Assembly (NCBI GenBank): GCA_008694505.1
Contig: VZDJ01006028.1
Span: forward strand, 310,001-374,000
Source of the DNA: Cyanoderma ruficeps
Taxonomy: Eukaryota; Chordata; Aves; Passeriformes; Timaliidae
DNA: 64,000 nucleotides
Direction: 5' to 3'
Part shown: positions 50,988-61,806 of the stretch, one piece after another
Layout of the letters: every line of letters begins with the position of its first letter
How positions within the stretch are numbered: the stretch's first letter is position 1
Position numbers and translations under genes: made by a program
The notes under the pieces: model-generated
Seen by the model: only the letters and a program-made list of their open reading frames with translations
Databases searched by the model: none
What the model was told of the DNA's origin: nothing

Positions 50988-53100
50988 TTTTTTTGTTTTG
51001 TTTTTTTCCTGGGTGTTGTTGTAGAGACCCCTAACACAAGATTAAGAGGAGAATATGGTAACCTTCTAGGACTAGTCAGAGAGACAACACTGACCATGAC
51101 AGCTGCTCTGGGAGAAGGGAAGCTGTGTTGAGAACCTGCTTACCTGCTTATGATGAACAGGCTGATCCCAAAGCCTTGTGTCTGGGAAACAAGCTTAAAA
51201 CTGGGAAATATAAGTGACATCTGGTATGTTGTTTTTCATTTTACAAGTAGATAGTAGTTTTGCTCCAAGAGAAAAGAATCTGATCAATTGTCCCAGGGTT
51301 TTTCTATGGCCAGAAATAATCTAATAGTTATAATTACATCCTGATTTATTAACCTCACCCCCCCAGGAATCCAGCCCATCTCTAACAGATTAGAGACTGG
51401 AATTTCTCATACTGGAACTCTTTTAGTCTGATTGTGAGGTTGTATTTTTCAAGGACTAGCCAAGTTCTGTGTGTAATGTGTCTTTCAAACAATGCCTCTG
51501 AGACTGAGTTTCTAAGATATCCTTTTTTATAAAAGTGAGTAGAATCTGCCTCTACGCACTCAGGCTCTCTCTGTAGACTTCACCTGGATCTCTCAAGAGA
51601 TGTGCATTTGCATTTCTAGGCTAGAGTGAAAGTAAGGCAAATCTCTGGCTTTACAGAAATTTACAGTTATACTGCTTGTCTCTATCAGCACCTTTGCTAT
51701 GTCATGCTTTAATTTTTGTTAGAAATAAGTGATATGATTGCATTCTTGCATTTTCTGCTCCTGAATTTCCTCATAATGTTTTTCATAGAGATATCAGTCT
51801 ATGTGAAAGCCGCGTTCTGTTTCCTTATAGAAATACATATTCGAAATAAAAACTTCTCTAGAATCTTCTATATCAAAGCAATGTTAGTAGTAAACAGATG
51901 AGAAGATATTTCATCAGTGTCTTATTTTTAGTTTTTATTTTTTATGTCTGAAAAAAATTTCTTTGGCTGTAGATGAATGACAAAAAGAGGGAGTAAAGTG
52001 GTTTAAAGTTGGAGCAGATTATATGACATGAGCTTTTAAAGAAGCAGAAGCTGCAAAATGAAAAGCAAATGTTTGGAGGAATGGCACATGCACCTCTGAT
52101 TCACAAAGAGTTTAATTTGTCATAATTCAGGTGGGGCTAAACTGCATTCAGGGAATTATTTGAGGTTTTTGCATTTTAGAAATATTGACAATACAACAGT
52201 GTTTTTCATTCCTGTGTCCATGACCTAAACAAGTTCGGATACACCAAATATGTAGATTGCTGATGCTACATAATAAATAGAAAAATAAAAAGGACCTTTA
52301 AAGTCTGTGGAATTTTATGTCTTTGTTAGGTTATTTTCTCAAGTGACCAATAATTCTGTCAATATTTTTAAAACTCCTAATAAAAGAGTGTATTGATCCA
52401 TATCAACCTATGAAAAATATTTGGTATTTAGAAGAACTTTTTTATTATCACATGCAAATAAAATTGAAAAAAAGTGTGTAAAAATGGAATTGAGAATATA
52501 CTCTATATACAGCTGATTTTCAAAATAACCAATTTTTTTTTGCAAAATTTGATAGTTTATCAAAAACTGAGATATATTAGAATGACTAGAAATAACTTCT
52601 AGGAGTCTAAGTATTTCCCAAAATCTTTACCATATCTGTTGATTTAAACTTGATGTTGTTCATCTACTTTAAGGAAAAATGTGATGAAAGATCAAATAAT
52701 GGGGTAATTTAAAAATTAATTTCTTTGATATAAAATGGTATTTTTATAAATTCCTCACGGTTCATTATTGTTGCTTTACTATCTATTTTTTCAAATTTTC
52801 TGGCATAAAAATTAGTTATGAGGAAGCATTACCAGCTGAGTGAGTAGTAAACAAGAGACAAAGCATGACATGGCAGTGGAAAAAGAACAGTTTTGTTGAT
52901 TTTCAATCCAGGGTCTGTGAATATTTGGGACTCTGAATTACATGTAAATGCTGTGCAAAAGCATATAGAAAATGTGCTCCTGTGGTCAGGAAGGTTAATT
53001 TTGTTGTACAAAGACCTGCATCTCTGTCAGACAGGCCTGGGGATCTGCAAAGTGAAAAAGGTTGAGAAACACCCTTAGCTCTACAAAGGAAATCATCTTT

Positions 53101-53151
53101 TATTGTGCTGTCTACAGCAACCCAGTTATTGTGCTGTCTACAACACCCAGT
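53101..53151 (+). repeat. 26-bp tandem duplication
   Basis: Unit 1 (53101-53126) and unit 2 (53127-53151) share TATTGTGCTGTCTACA and end ACCCAGT. They differ by one deletion and one substitution. Confidence 0.9.
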
Positions 53152-55349
53152 TGTTTTAACCTCACTCTGAAAATGGACTAGACTCTTTTATAAAAGTAAC
53201 TAATATCACAGTAGATTTTATCTTTGAAGGAGATTTTAGTTTGTTGAGGAAAATAAGAGCTCACAATGGTGGGAAAGACAATTATTTTTGCTGTTTATGC
53301 CAAGTAGAAGAGGCCTTAAGGTGCACCATCGAGTAGGTGGGGATTTGGCATATGCTCATTTGTCATTTCATGTGGGCTAGCTTTAGTTTCTTAAATATTT
53401 ATTACTTAATCCAAAAAAAGTAATAATAGTAATGCCGTAACATTTCTCTGGCTGTGTTCCCTCTGCAGGGTAATTACTTGTGGTGAGTGCTTGGGGGTAC
53501 GCTGGTCCCAGCTTGAATCTTTGGCTGGAGAGAAAATGATGAAGATGGTTTTTACCTGTCTGAGTTCCAGACCCAGAGCTATTGTGGAAATATTTCATTG
53601 ACAGAAATACTGTAATAATATTTCAAATCTCAGACCCTTTGATTACAAGATTTATGGCTTTCAGGCTAGGAAAAGTAACTGAAATGTCACTTCTAGTTGT
53701 TTGTACACTCATTCATTTATTCACTTGGCTAACTAACTTGAACCAGGTACTGCTCTTCCAATAAAGCTAAAGTTGTAATTTTCTTGCTCTGTGGTTATAG
53801 TCCCTTTGAAAATGTAGAGTGTAGGCTGGGAGTGCTTCAGCTACCTCAAACACTTATATACAAAATGTTCTGTAGAAATACAAAGCCCACATATCAGAAA
53901 CGAGGGCACTACTTAACCAATGTATTTTCCAAAAGGCCGAAGTGGGACACAGAGGAAGGAAATGAAGGAATTCTTAGAATCTCCAATATGTGACAGGTGA
54001 GTCCCATTTTGATCTCTGGTTTGACAAGGTCTGAAGGAAACCTTTCATGTTCATTGATGCTTCTTTTTAAAGCCTCAGGCAAAACTATGATTAATGGGTG
54101 AAAAGAAGAAATTTAAAATCTTTGCATGAAGTAGTACCCTCCAGAGCTAAAGATGGGATGTACTACTAATAATTTCTCGCATTTCTGTTCACAATGACCT
54201 GAATGATGAATATGCTGAATTGGTCATGCGTTGCCTGGAAAGCACAGTTGCTGTTTCACACGCTTCATATCTCTAGGCTATCCAGTTACAAGGGGATAAG
54301 TTAACATTTTGCTCCCACTGAGGGGTGCTCCAATGCCACTAATGAGCAGGCATGTGCTTGTTTTAGAAAACCAGGCCACCATTACTCAGGTGTAAGCCTA
54401 GAATGACTTACACAAGTGCATCTGTTAAACAAGTCCTTATTCTTTCCAGTTCTTTATTTGTTCCTTGTGGCTGTGTGTATGTGACATAATTGGGATCCTG
54501 CATAGTAGGAGCAGAATCCCATCTGTCTGAAGCATCTATAATTGGTTGCTGTCTCACAGTTTCAGAGAAGTAGCTCATCTGAATGATAACCTTTTCTTTC
54601 ACCACTTAAAATTGTAGTAGGGGAATAAACAATAACTGTATCTGTATCATATCTTGAATAATAGGTTAAAAATTTCAGCGCTGAAAAGAACATCTTCAGG
54701 ATAATTTTTACCCAGGTAAAAATATTAACAGGGTTGGCAATGCTCATTGTTGCATGCTTTTACAGTGTATACCTCACCAAAGCACAGGAATACCAGAATG
54801 AGTTTTCAATGGACAGAGTTAATAGTATCCAAATGTGCCAACACACACTTCAGTGGCACTACTCTGAAGAGCAGCCTGTAGCTGTAATAGCACAATGGAT
54901 AGGATCAGAGGTATCAATAGAACATTTTAAGCATGAAACCATGTCACATTCAGTCTTGAATTTTTATTGCATCCATGATCATATGCAAGTATATCCATTA
55001 TGAAGTCTTGCATATCCTGTGGAAAAATGACTACCTTATCAGAGATGGTTGGGGCAATCAAGTGTAGCACCATCTGTCTGGTCAGCCCTTACGTTAATCA
55101 ACCTATGCAGTCACTGTTGATGAAATCAAGACTTCTAAGGGGCTCCCAACATTCCATGCAACAAGAGTCACAGAGTGATGCCCGAGTTCGGGCTCTTCTT
55201 AGGACAGTGGGAATCTGACTGAGTTATGAGTTATGGCTTATATCCAATGGAGAAACTGCTACACTGAGTTTTCTTTTGGATCTGCACTTACCAAGGTGCT
55301 GAGGCTTTATATCTTCCATGGCACTAACTACATGCAGCTCTTCTTTACA

Positions 55350-55613
55350 CTACAGTGCCAAGCGTCTGTCAGGGACTTGTACTGTAACAGGTGCTAGAGT
55401 ATAACACTGCACAACTAATCTTGGCAAACATCTCAGGGCTGAGTACTTGTTATTTTGCTGAGGTCGTAGGTAAGGTTCTGTGAGGGAGAATAATGTGTTG
55501 CTTGTAGAGTGTTTCATTATCAGATGGAGGCAGAAGAAAATTCCTTCTGGGGACTTAGAAGCTGTTGCTGTGTGGAAACATGCTGTGTGAACAACAGGCT
55601 GTGACCAATGCAT
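55350..55613 (-). other. coding-like open stretch, unrecognised
   Basis: An 87-codon minus-strand frame has a protein-like composition. It contains the phrases RPQQNNKYSALRCLPRLV and APVTVQVPD. The next frame on (about 55300-55350) continues with MEDIKPQHLGKCRSKRKLS, which is also protein-like. I do not recognise a family. It could be part of a decayed retrocopy or an exon of an unannotated gene, or an accident of composition. Confidence 0.25.
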
Positions 55614-56189
55614 TAACTTGACATTTTCCTGCTATTGGGGTAAGACATTTATGAGAAAGTACATTTTTTTTTAAAGGCATAGCTACTTCATTCCTAAGCA
55701 ATTTCAAAACTAATAGGCTTTTATATTTCTGGTAATGGGGATGGTTTTATTATGTTCCATTATTACAATTTCTGTTTTACCATTTTTGCTCCAGATGTTT
55801 CTAGAAACTGTATTAGCAGATAAAGTTCATGTCTCAAATAACATAAAACCCTGGAACACAAACTGAAGTAAGTAAGTGTAGCACACACTAGAGGGTGACA
55901 GCAGAAGGGAACTGGAGGGTAATTACAATAAAAGCAAGCAGTTGTTTAAGCTTTGCACATTGTGGTGATCTTGGACCATCTGGAAATTTGTTTTCATAAA
56001 CAAATAACATCTGTTTCTCTTCATTGTTGTATAACCTAACCTTTTGTAGTGTTAAGGAAGCTTCAGCTGTATTCCTCAATGAGTAGTTGCCTGATTTCTT
56101 CAAGGCAATACCCAGAAGGAGAAGGAAGGACGTGAAGGAGGACGTGAAGGTGCAACAGCCGTACTAACTTATTCCTGGAGAATAGCCTT

Positions 56190-56760
56190 GATAATATTCA
56201 GATACAAGGGCAAATATGCTCAAATTGAAGCAGTTTCTGCAGAAACATTGCCATGTGCTGATCAATATAATTTGATAAAGTGATTTGAAATGCAGCATGG
56301 GCATGAATGAAGAAACATCCCACTGCTCTTAGCATAAGGAGCTGGTCTGTGATGAAGAAGCATCTAGTTTGTTATTAGTTCTGCTACTAAGGTCTACAAA
56401 CTCATAGCATTGAAAATTGTATTTCAGGCACTGCGTCTTAGGTAGCACAAACACAGGTTGACTGGAATAGTAAGTGAAAACAGAGTTGTGGTTAACTGGA
56501 GAAAAGCTGTTTCAATGACCTTCCTCTTCTGCTTCATGGATCTCCTTGAGCTGCATTGTGGCTTGGTCACTGTCCCACCAAATGGCATAGTCCAAAGCTG
56601 TGTTTCCAACACAATGGTCTCATGACTGTGCCTGAAGGCTCCCTTCTGGATGGTTTCATGAAAATGATGCTCAAAAAAAGATTCTGACAGAAAGTTATTG
56701 ACAAGCAATGTATAGTCAGATCTACCACAGATTGCTCCAGGATGAAATTGCTAATTGCTA
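56190..56760 (-). pseudogene. possible decayed coding sequence with an ankyrin-like motif
   Basis: Read on the minus strand, one frame gives CVGNTALDYAIWWDSDQATM and continues MQLKEIHEAEEEGH before a stop. GNTALxxA is the signature of the first helix of an ankyrin repeat. Past that stop the same frame stays open for about 55 more codons, then again after a second stop. Upstream, the other two frames are also open (for example the 94-codon 56424-56708 frame). The pattern of short open pieces broken by stops suits an old pseudogene, but a real exon with its splice sites is also possible. No family was identified. Confidence 0.3.
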
Positions 56761-56767
56761 ATTGTTA
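56747..56767 (+). repeat. 7-bp tandem repeat
   Basis: ATTGCTA, ATTGCTA, ATTGTTA in succession. Confidence 0.9.
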
Positions 56768-57529
56768 ATTATGGTCATTTGAGAAGACCATTTGACAGGG
56801 GAAGAGAAAAAAATTCTGGCATATTTAACCTATCCTGTAAGATTCACATGAAAAGTTCAGATTGTTTTTAACAGTACTAGTTAGATTTTATTTTGATTGT
56901 TGATGATATATTAATAAAGCTTGTTATCTTGAAATGGAAAATAAGTTGATCTTTATGTTCTGGGTCAAATTTTGTATGCAAAATCCTAACTGATCATTCT
57001 GGAGAATGATATTCGTGTTCACCTCTGTGCCTTCATGTACAAGTGTAACAATTACATCATGCTCTTTTGTATAAGTAGAATGTCTAATGCATCTCAAAAA
57101 TGCCTTCTCATGCCAACAGGTCCTTCAGCAAAGGCAGTCTGCACATTTCAAAAGTCAAAAGCGATTTGTTTAAATGACCTGTAACCTAACATGCTGCTAA
57201 AAATCAGTAAATCTGCTCTCCAGCTCACAAAGCCAACACTGAAGCTTGTTTCAGGAAAACATGGTTTGAGGACAGTACTTTAGTATGACTCATAATAGAG
57301 AAATGTGAAGATGTTTGACACTGTGGATGTGTATCCATTATGTGTAATTTCCTCTATGTGTGTTTGCATTAATAGAGACATTTTTAAGTATTTTGTTTTT
57401 GCTTAAGCAACTGACCAAATATTCTATAATATTGGCAGAAAAATTGTCTATAATGTTCTTTCAGTAGCTAGGAGAAGTCTCACAATCATTGCTGCTTGTT
57501 CTTAAGAAGAATGTCAACTTACCAGATGC

Positions 57530-57705
57530 CTTCTGAAAATACAACACAGCAGAGAGAAAACAGTCCATGAGGTTTCTGGAATATGTGGAACAGAATTTCC
57601 TGACAGAGCCAGTGAGTGAGCCAAGGGAAAGTGCCCCTCTGAACCTGCTGTTTGTGATCGGAGGGTGGGTGACATGGTGATCAGAGGCTGTCTCGTGCAT
57701 AGTGC
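57530..57705 (+). mobile_element. CR1 LINE fragment, endonuclease-RT linker
   Basis: The plus strand contains AACAGTCCATGAGGTTTCTGGA, then TTCCTGACAGAGCCAGTGAGTGAGCC and CTGAACCTGCTGTTTGTG. In one frame this gives LNLLFV, where CR1 ORF2 has its typical L-D-L-L-F segment between the endonuclease and reverse transcriptase. GGCTGTCTCGTGCATAGTGCAC at the right matches the sequence just after that motif. Frame breaks are present and no 3' tail follows. The piece ends abruptly against the minus-strand CR1. Confidence 0.7.
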
Positions 57706-58195
57706 ACATTGCCCTTCTTTGGACATGCTGCAGCACCTCAACATCTTTCTTGTCATGAGGAGCCCAGAACTCGACACAGGAGGTACAGCCTCACCAGGGC
57801 TGAGTACAGGGGGACAGTCACTTCATTGTCGTCCTAGCCATACTATTGCTGATACAGGCCAGGATGCCACTGGCCTTCTTGGCCACCTGGGCACACACTG
57901 GATCATGTTTGGCGGCTGTTCACAGCACCCCCAGCTCCTTTTCCACCAGGCCCCTATCCAGCCACTCTGTCCCCACCCTGCATGTGGTTGCTGTGACCCA
58001 AGGGCCACATCACTTGGCCTTATTGAACCTCAGACAACTGACCTTGGCCCATTGATCCAGCCTGTCCATATCCCTTCCCACCCCTCAGAGATCAACATTC
58101 TCTCCCAACTAGGTCTTATCTGCAAAGTGACTGAGGGTGCCTTTGATCCCCTCTTCCAGATAATTGATAAATGTATTACCCAGCACTGGAAGTAG
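57705..58195 (-). mobile_element. CR1 LINE fragment, RT to C-terminal region
   Basis: The plus strand carries antisense CR1 blocks in order: GCTGCAGCACCTCAACATCT, ACAGCCTCACCAGGGCTGAG, CAGGCCAGGATGCCACTGGCC, CCCAGCTCCTTTTCCACCAG, CTTGGCCTTATTGAACCTCA and CTTCCAGATAATTGATAAA. On the minus strand this runs from just downstream of the RT catalytic motif to the VLQHVQRRA segment of the ORF2 C-terminus, so both the 5' end and the 3' end are missing. The 176-codon plus-strand frame at 57665-58195 is its antisense shadow. Confidence 0.9.
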
Positions 58196-58263
58196 ATGGT
58201 CCAGCAAAATAAGTACTGTTATATATAAGAAAAATACCACAAATATACAAATCCATACTGCAA

Positions 58264-58293
58264 TGACCTTGCCAGGAAATCAAGGCAAGGTCA
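58264..58293. repeat. inverted repeat, 10-bp arms
   Basis: TGACCTTGCC (58264-58273) and GGCAAGGTCA (58284-58293) are perfect reverse complements around a 10-nt loop. Each arm contains AAGGTCA, the extended nuclear-receptor half site (ERR/NR5A type). Confidence 0.85.
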
Positions 58294-58302
58294 GTGCTTT
58301 CC

Positions 58303-58320
58303 AAGTGACATATGTCACTT
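58303..58320. repeat. perfect 18-bp palindrome
   Basis: AAGTGACATATGTCACTT equals its own reverse complement and has CATATG (an E-box form) at the centre. It lies ten bases from the preceding inverted repeat. Confidence 0.95.
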
Positions 58321-60967
58321 TCCTGCATAACGCCATTTCCTTGGAAAGAGAAACATCAAATGGATTGCAAGTGGCTGAACTGAAAACGGCTGCAGACTGC
58401 TGAGCCCTGGTAAATCTGTACAGCTATTGAGTGAAAAGGCACAGAGGAAGTCAGTCAGAAATGATGAGGTAAAAATTCCTGCTTGGAGACACCAGGGCTA
58501 GAGGGAGGAAAGCTTTGTGGCCTGTCTACTCAGGTAATGAAACCTTTCAGCTACTGCAGTTTTTACCCTGAGGGGGAGGTGGGATCCTGGCTAAGGGGAG
58601 GCATTGTGTGAAATTGAGGGCCAGAGTGGGGAAGAGGTTGAGATCATGGTTTTGTGATGGCTTCCTGCCCATTTCTCCTCTTGGATGTGAAGGTAGGGAA
58701 AAGCTATGCTGACGTGTGGGGAGTGTAAGAGTGTGTGTGGGCAGTGAAAGTGCAACAACCTGGTAGAAAAAATTGACATCAAAACTCAGTGTTACATTCA
58801 GTGGTTTTTGTCTTCCCCCAGTAGCTCAAGTCAAACCTAGTCAAAATTATTGTGTTGGAAGTCCCTTAAAACAGCCCCAAAACTAATAGAGTATGTCAGT
58901 TTACTAGGGAGAACTCCCCCATCCCTGTATGAGTTTCCATTGAACAGTGTTACAAGTTGTAGAATTTATATTTTTTGCCCCAAATAACTTAAATACTTTT
59001 CATTTAACATTAAACATTTTTAGTGCATAAGGTTTGTCTTAATGTTGAGATTCTTTTTTTAAGTACAAGGAAAATTGAAGCATCAGATTACTTAGCTGAA
59101 GGCAACATCTGAAACAAACTGTATTACCAGGAATAAAGGCCTAATATCATTCTCCCTGGACATTTTTCTTATGGATTTTCAAATGTTTCTGTTATCAGAA
59201 TTTAGTTCACTTTACCCTCATGGGAAATATATTAAAAATACTATAAAGTGATCAGAGAGGGAAGAATTTTTTTTATCTGGTAATTCATCGTGATTGTCAA
59301 AAAAAAGACATAGTGCAGAAAAAGGAGAAAATAAATATATTTGAAGTGATCATTTTATTTCTTTAAGCACAGGTTTTCAGGTCAGATTGCAAATGAATGA
59401 AAACCAGTTCACCGTGTTTAGGATGGATTTAGTTTTAAGCTGAGATATGAAGCTGGTTAAAAGTTTATTTCTCTCAAATTTGAAAATAATATCAAGAAGT
59501 CAGGTCTTCAAAAATGGGTTTTGATACTCTTTTCCTCATTGTATTTAAAAATTCTTTTATCATATATATAAATACACACATAAATTGGAATAAGCCAATT
59601 TTCTTAGACATGAAAAGTTCTGTAAAATCTAAGTAATAATATTTACTCACATCACAGAATTAGTCAGGTTCATCACTCTAATAAATATTTGCAAATATTC
59701 AATAGCTCTGAATTAATGAATATTTACAAATCACAACAATATACTCATACTCTGCTTCCCTCTCTATAGCTTGATTTCTAGGTGAATTACTGCTGCTAAA
59801 TATCATATATATTATCATAAATATGGTAATTTATGCCATATATTCAACCACTTTATTGTTTTTAAGAACTATTATAAAAGAACAGAAAACAGTTCCATTA
59901 TTAATAAACAGTTATTGCAACAGTTGTATTCACCTTATATTTAACTCTTCATTTCTCAGCAGAAGTGATGTTATGGCCAGAAATCTTTCAGAGATTGACT
60001 GGTGTTGAAAAACACCAGAAGTTATCAAACTGTTGAGTTGAATTTGGGGAGTATTCTTTTTATACAAAGCCTGTATCCCTGGTGACTGGTACAGACTCAT
60101 AGAGTTAAGCTTCATGGTGTTTAAGATTGAGTGAGACTATCTAATCTCCTGAATATCACAGGCCATTAAGTATCAGGCAGTGATGCTGCATTGAGACCCT
60201 TAGTTTCACTGAAAGTTTTCTTTCAGCCTAGTCCTAACTTGAAAATCTGAATGGTGAGAATCTATAATTTTCCCCTGTTGTATGTTCCAGTACCTATTCA
60301 CTCTCACTGTTAAAAATGTATGCTTATTTTGTAATTTAAATTTTCTGGCTTCTGCTTCCAAACAATTGGTTCTAGTTATGTATTCCTCTGCTCATTTGAA
60401 GTCTCCTTTTGTACATGAGTATTTTTTACTCACGAAAGCATTTACACACCTTAATCTAGTCACATTCCAGCCTTCTTTCTTGATAAGATGAGCCAACCAA
60501 GCTAGAAGAAAGACATTTTCTTCAGTTCTTAAATGATTTTTGTGTTTCCCCGCTGCTCACAGACTACTTTTATACAATCTCTTTTTAAAATGTGGACACT
60601 GGAGCTCTGTGATGGCGAGTGAAGTTCCCCTGGGGGTGCAGTTTCAGACAGCCTAAAATTAGGTTTCTGCTTTGACTTGTCTGTTCCATAATTATCCTCA
60701 ATTCTTTATAAAGAAGCTTAGAGAAGCACGTCAGGTATCCCCAGGGCTGAAGGTAATTTTTGTGATTACTTCCCTCCACTCCTCTACTGCTGGCCTTTCT
60801 TTACTTCTTTTCACCACAGCATCTCCCTAGGTGCTCGACTCCTTGGCCTCTGAAATCCTCAATGGGAACCAAGTTTAAGTCAGTCTAAAACTTTAGAGAT
60901 ACTGGATAGCCCCACTGATTCAGAGCTGTCATCTTGGAAATTAAGAGAGAGAAAGAACTAGTACCTT

Positions 60968-61516
60968 AGTTTTGGCTGGGATAGTTAATTTTGTTCCTAG
61001 TGGCTCATGTGGTGGTGTGTTTTGCATTTAGGATGACAATAATGTTGATAGCACACTGATGTTTTAGCTGTTACTGAGCAGGGATTACTCTGATTCCAAG
61101 ATTTTTCAGCTTTTCATGGTGCCCTGCCAGTGAGGAGGCATGGGGTGCACAAGAAGCTGGGAGGGTACACATCCAGGACAGCTGACCCTAACAAACACAA
61201 GGTATATTCCAAACCATAATCAGCACTCTACTGAGCAATAAAACTAAGGGCAATTGGCCAACAAGGTGGGGTAGCCCCTTTGCTCAGGGATGGGCTGGGC
61301 ATCAGTCAGTGCATGGTGAGCATCTGCATGGTGCACCACTTGCTTTATATATTCTCTTATCAGTAATATTATTTTCCTTTCCCTTTACAGTGTCTGTCCT
61401 TAACCCACAAGATTTATCTCTTTCCCTGTTCTCTCCCTCTCTCCCCCATCCCACTAGAGGGGAGTGAGAGAATGGCTGTGTGGTGTTTGGCTGCTGGCTG
61501 GGGTTAAACCCCAACA
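60968..61516 (+). mobile_element. 5' LTR of an avian ERVL-type endogenous retrovirus
   Basis: The 549-bp LTR begins AGTTTTGGCTGGGATAG (the first base of the usual TG terminus is changed) and ends GGGGTTAAACCCCAACA. Internal landmarks fit the avian ERVL (GGERVL-like) LTR as I remember it: AATAATGTTGATAGCACACTGATG, CAGGACAGCTGACCC, a site where the TATA box would be but which is now ACTGAGCAATAAAAC (61230-61244), GGGCATCAGTCAGTGC and CCCATCCCACTAGAGGGG. The internal region follows directly on the right, which makes this the 5' LTR and puts the provirus on the plus strand. Family assignment is from memory of the consensus, not from a search. Confidence 0.88.
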
Positions 61517-61524
61517 GTCCTTTT

Positions 61525-61542
61525 TGGTACTCAACATCAGGT
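61525..61542 (+). other. primer-binding site of the provirus
   Basis: TGGTACTCAACATCAGGT begins 8 nt after the LTR end and starts with TGG, which pairs with the CCA end of a tRNA. It fits best with a diverged lysine-tRNA (Lys-1,2) site: about 11 of 18 positions agree with that site as I remember it, the differences being mostly transitions. The tRNA assignment is an inference. Confidence 0.55.
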
Positions 61543-61806
61543 TCAAAGGGCTGAGATAACAGATCTGACCAGAGATGTGTTTAAAAAAAATTGTTTTACA
61601 ATTTCATTGCATTAGTTTAATAGTCGCTGATCACACTGCTGATTTATCTGCTCTCAGAGAATTTGTACTTGTTCTCAGGGTTATGTTATGTAAGAACTTA
61701 CTTGCTGTATGTGTTCCCTGTTGTGCTGTTTATCATCCCTGGGGGCTGGATTAAGGTTATCATTTTGCTGTACTGTGTAACACTGGCTTATGATATCATA
61801 AAATGA
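61543..61806 (+). other. proviral leader region
   Basis: Untranslated-like sequence between the primer-binding site and the first open stretch. No splice donor or packaging signal is clear to me. Confidence 0.45.

Larger units (their letters stand above)
50787..57529. other. mostly unannotated AT-rich DNA
   Basis: After a T-rich/GGTTT repeat (50905-51010) the sequence is AT-rich with no recognised gene or transposon up to about 55240. A 26-bp tandem duplication lies at 53101-53151. Between about 55240 and 56760 the minus strand has coding-like segments that are described separately. Confidence 0.5.
58196..60967. other. unannotated AT-rich DNA left of the provirus
   Basis: No gene or transposon is recognised. 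Two inverted repeats lie at 58264-58320. The remainder is AT-rich with frames under 80 codons. Confidence 0.5.

Noticed and set aside
50840..51131. Lys/Pro/Thr-rich and Phe/Gly-rich frames over the GGTTT repeat
   Set aside because: They are translations of the simple repeat.
55350..55450. SOCS-box-like reading of SALRCLPRLV
   Set aside because: The spacing of Leu and Cys does not fit the BC-box consensus, so I do not assign it to that family.
57665..58195. 176-codon plus-strand open frame, longest in the window
   Set aside because: It lies antisense over the CR1 fragment and matches the reverse complement of ORF2, so it is a shadow.
57530..58195. Simple 5' inversion of one CR1 by twin priming
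   Set aside because: In that model the non-inverted part should keep the 3' tail and lie downstream. Here both parts lack a tail and the order is reversed.
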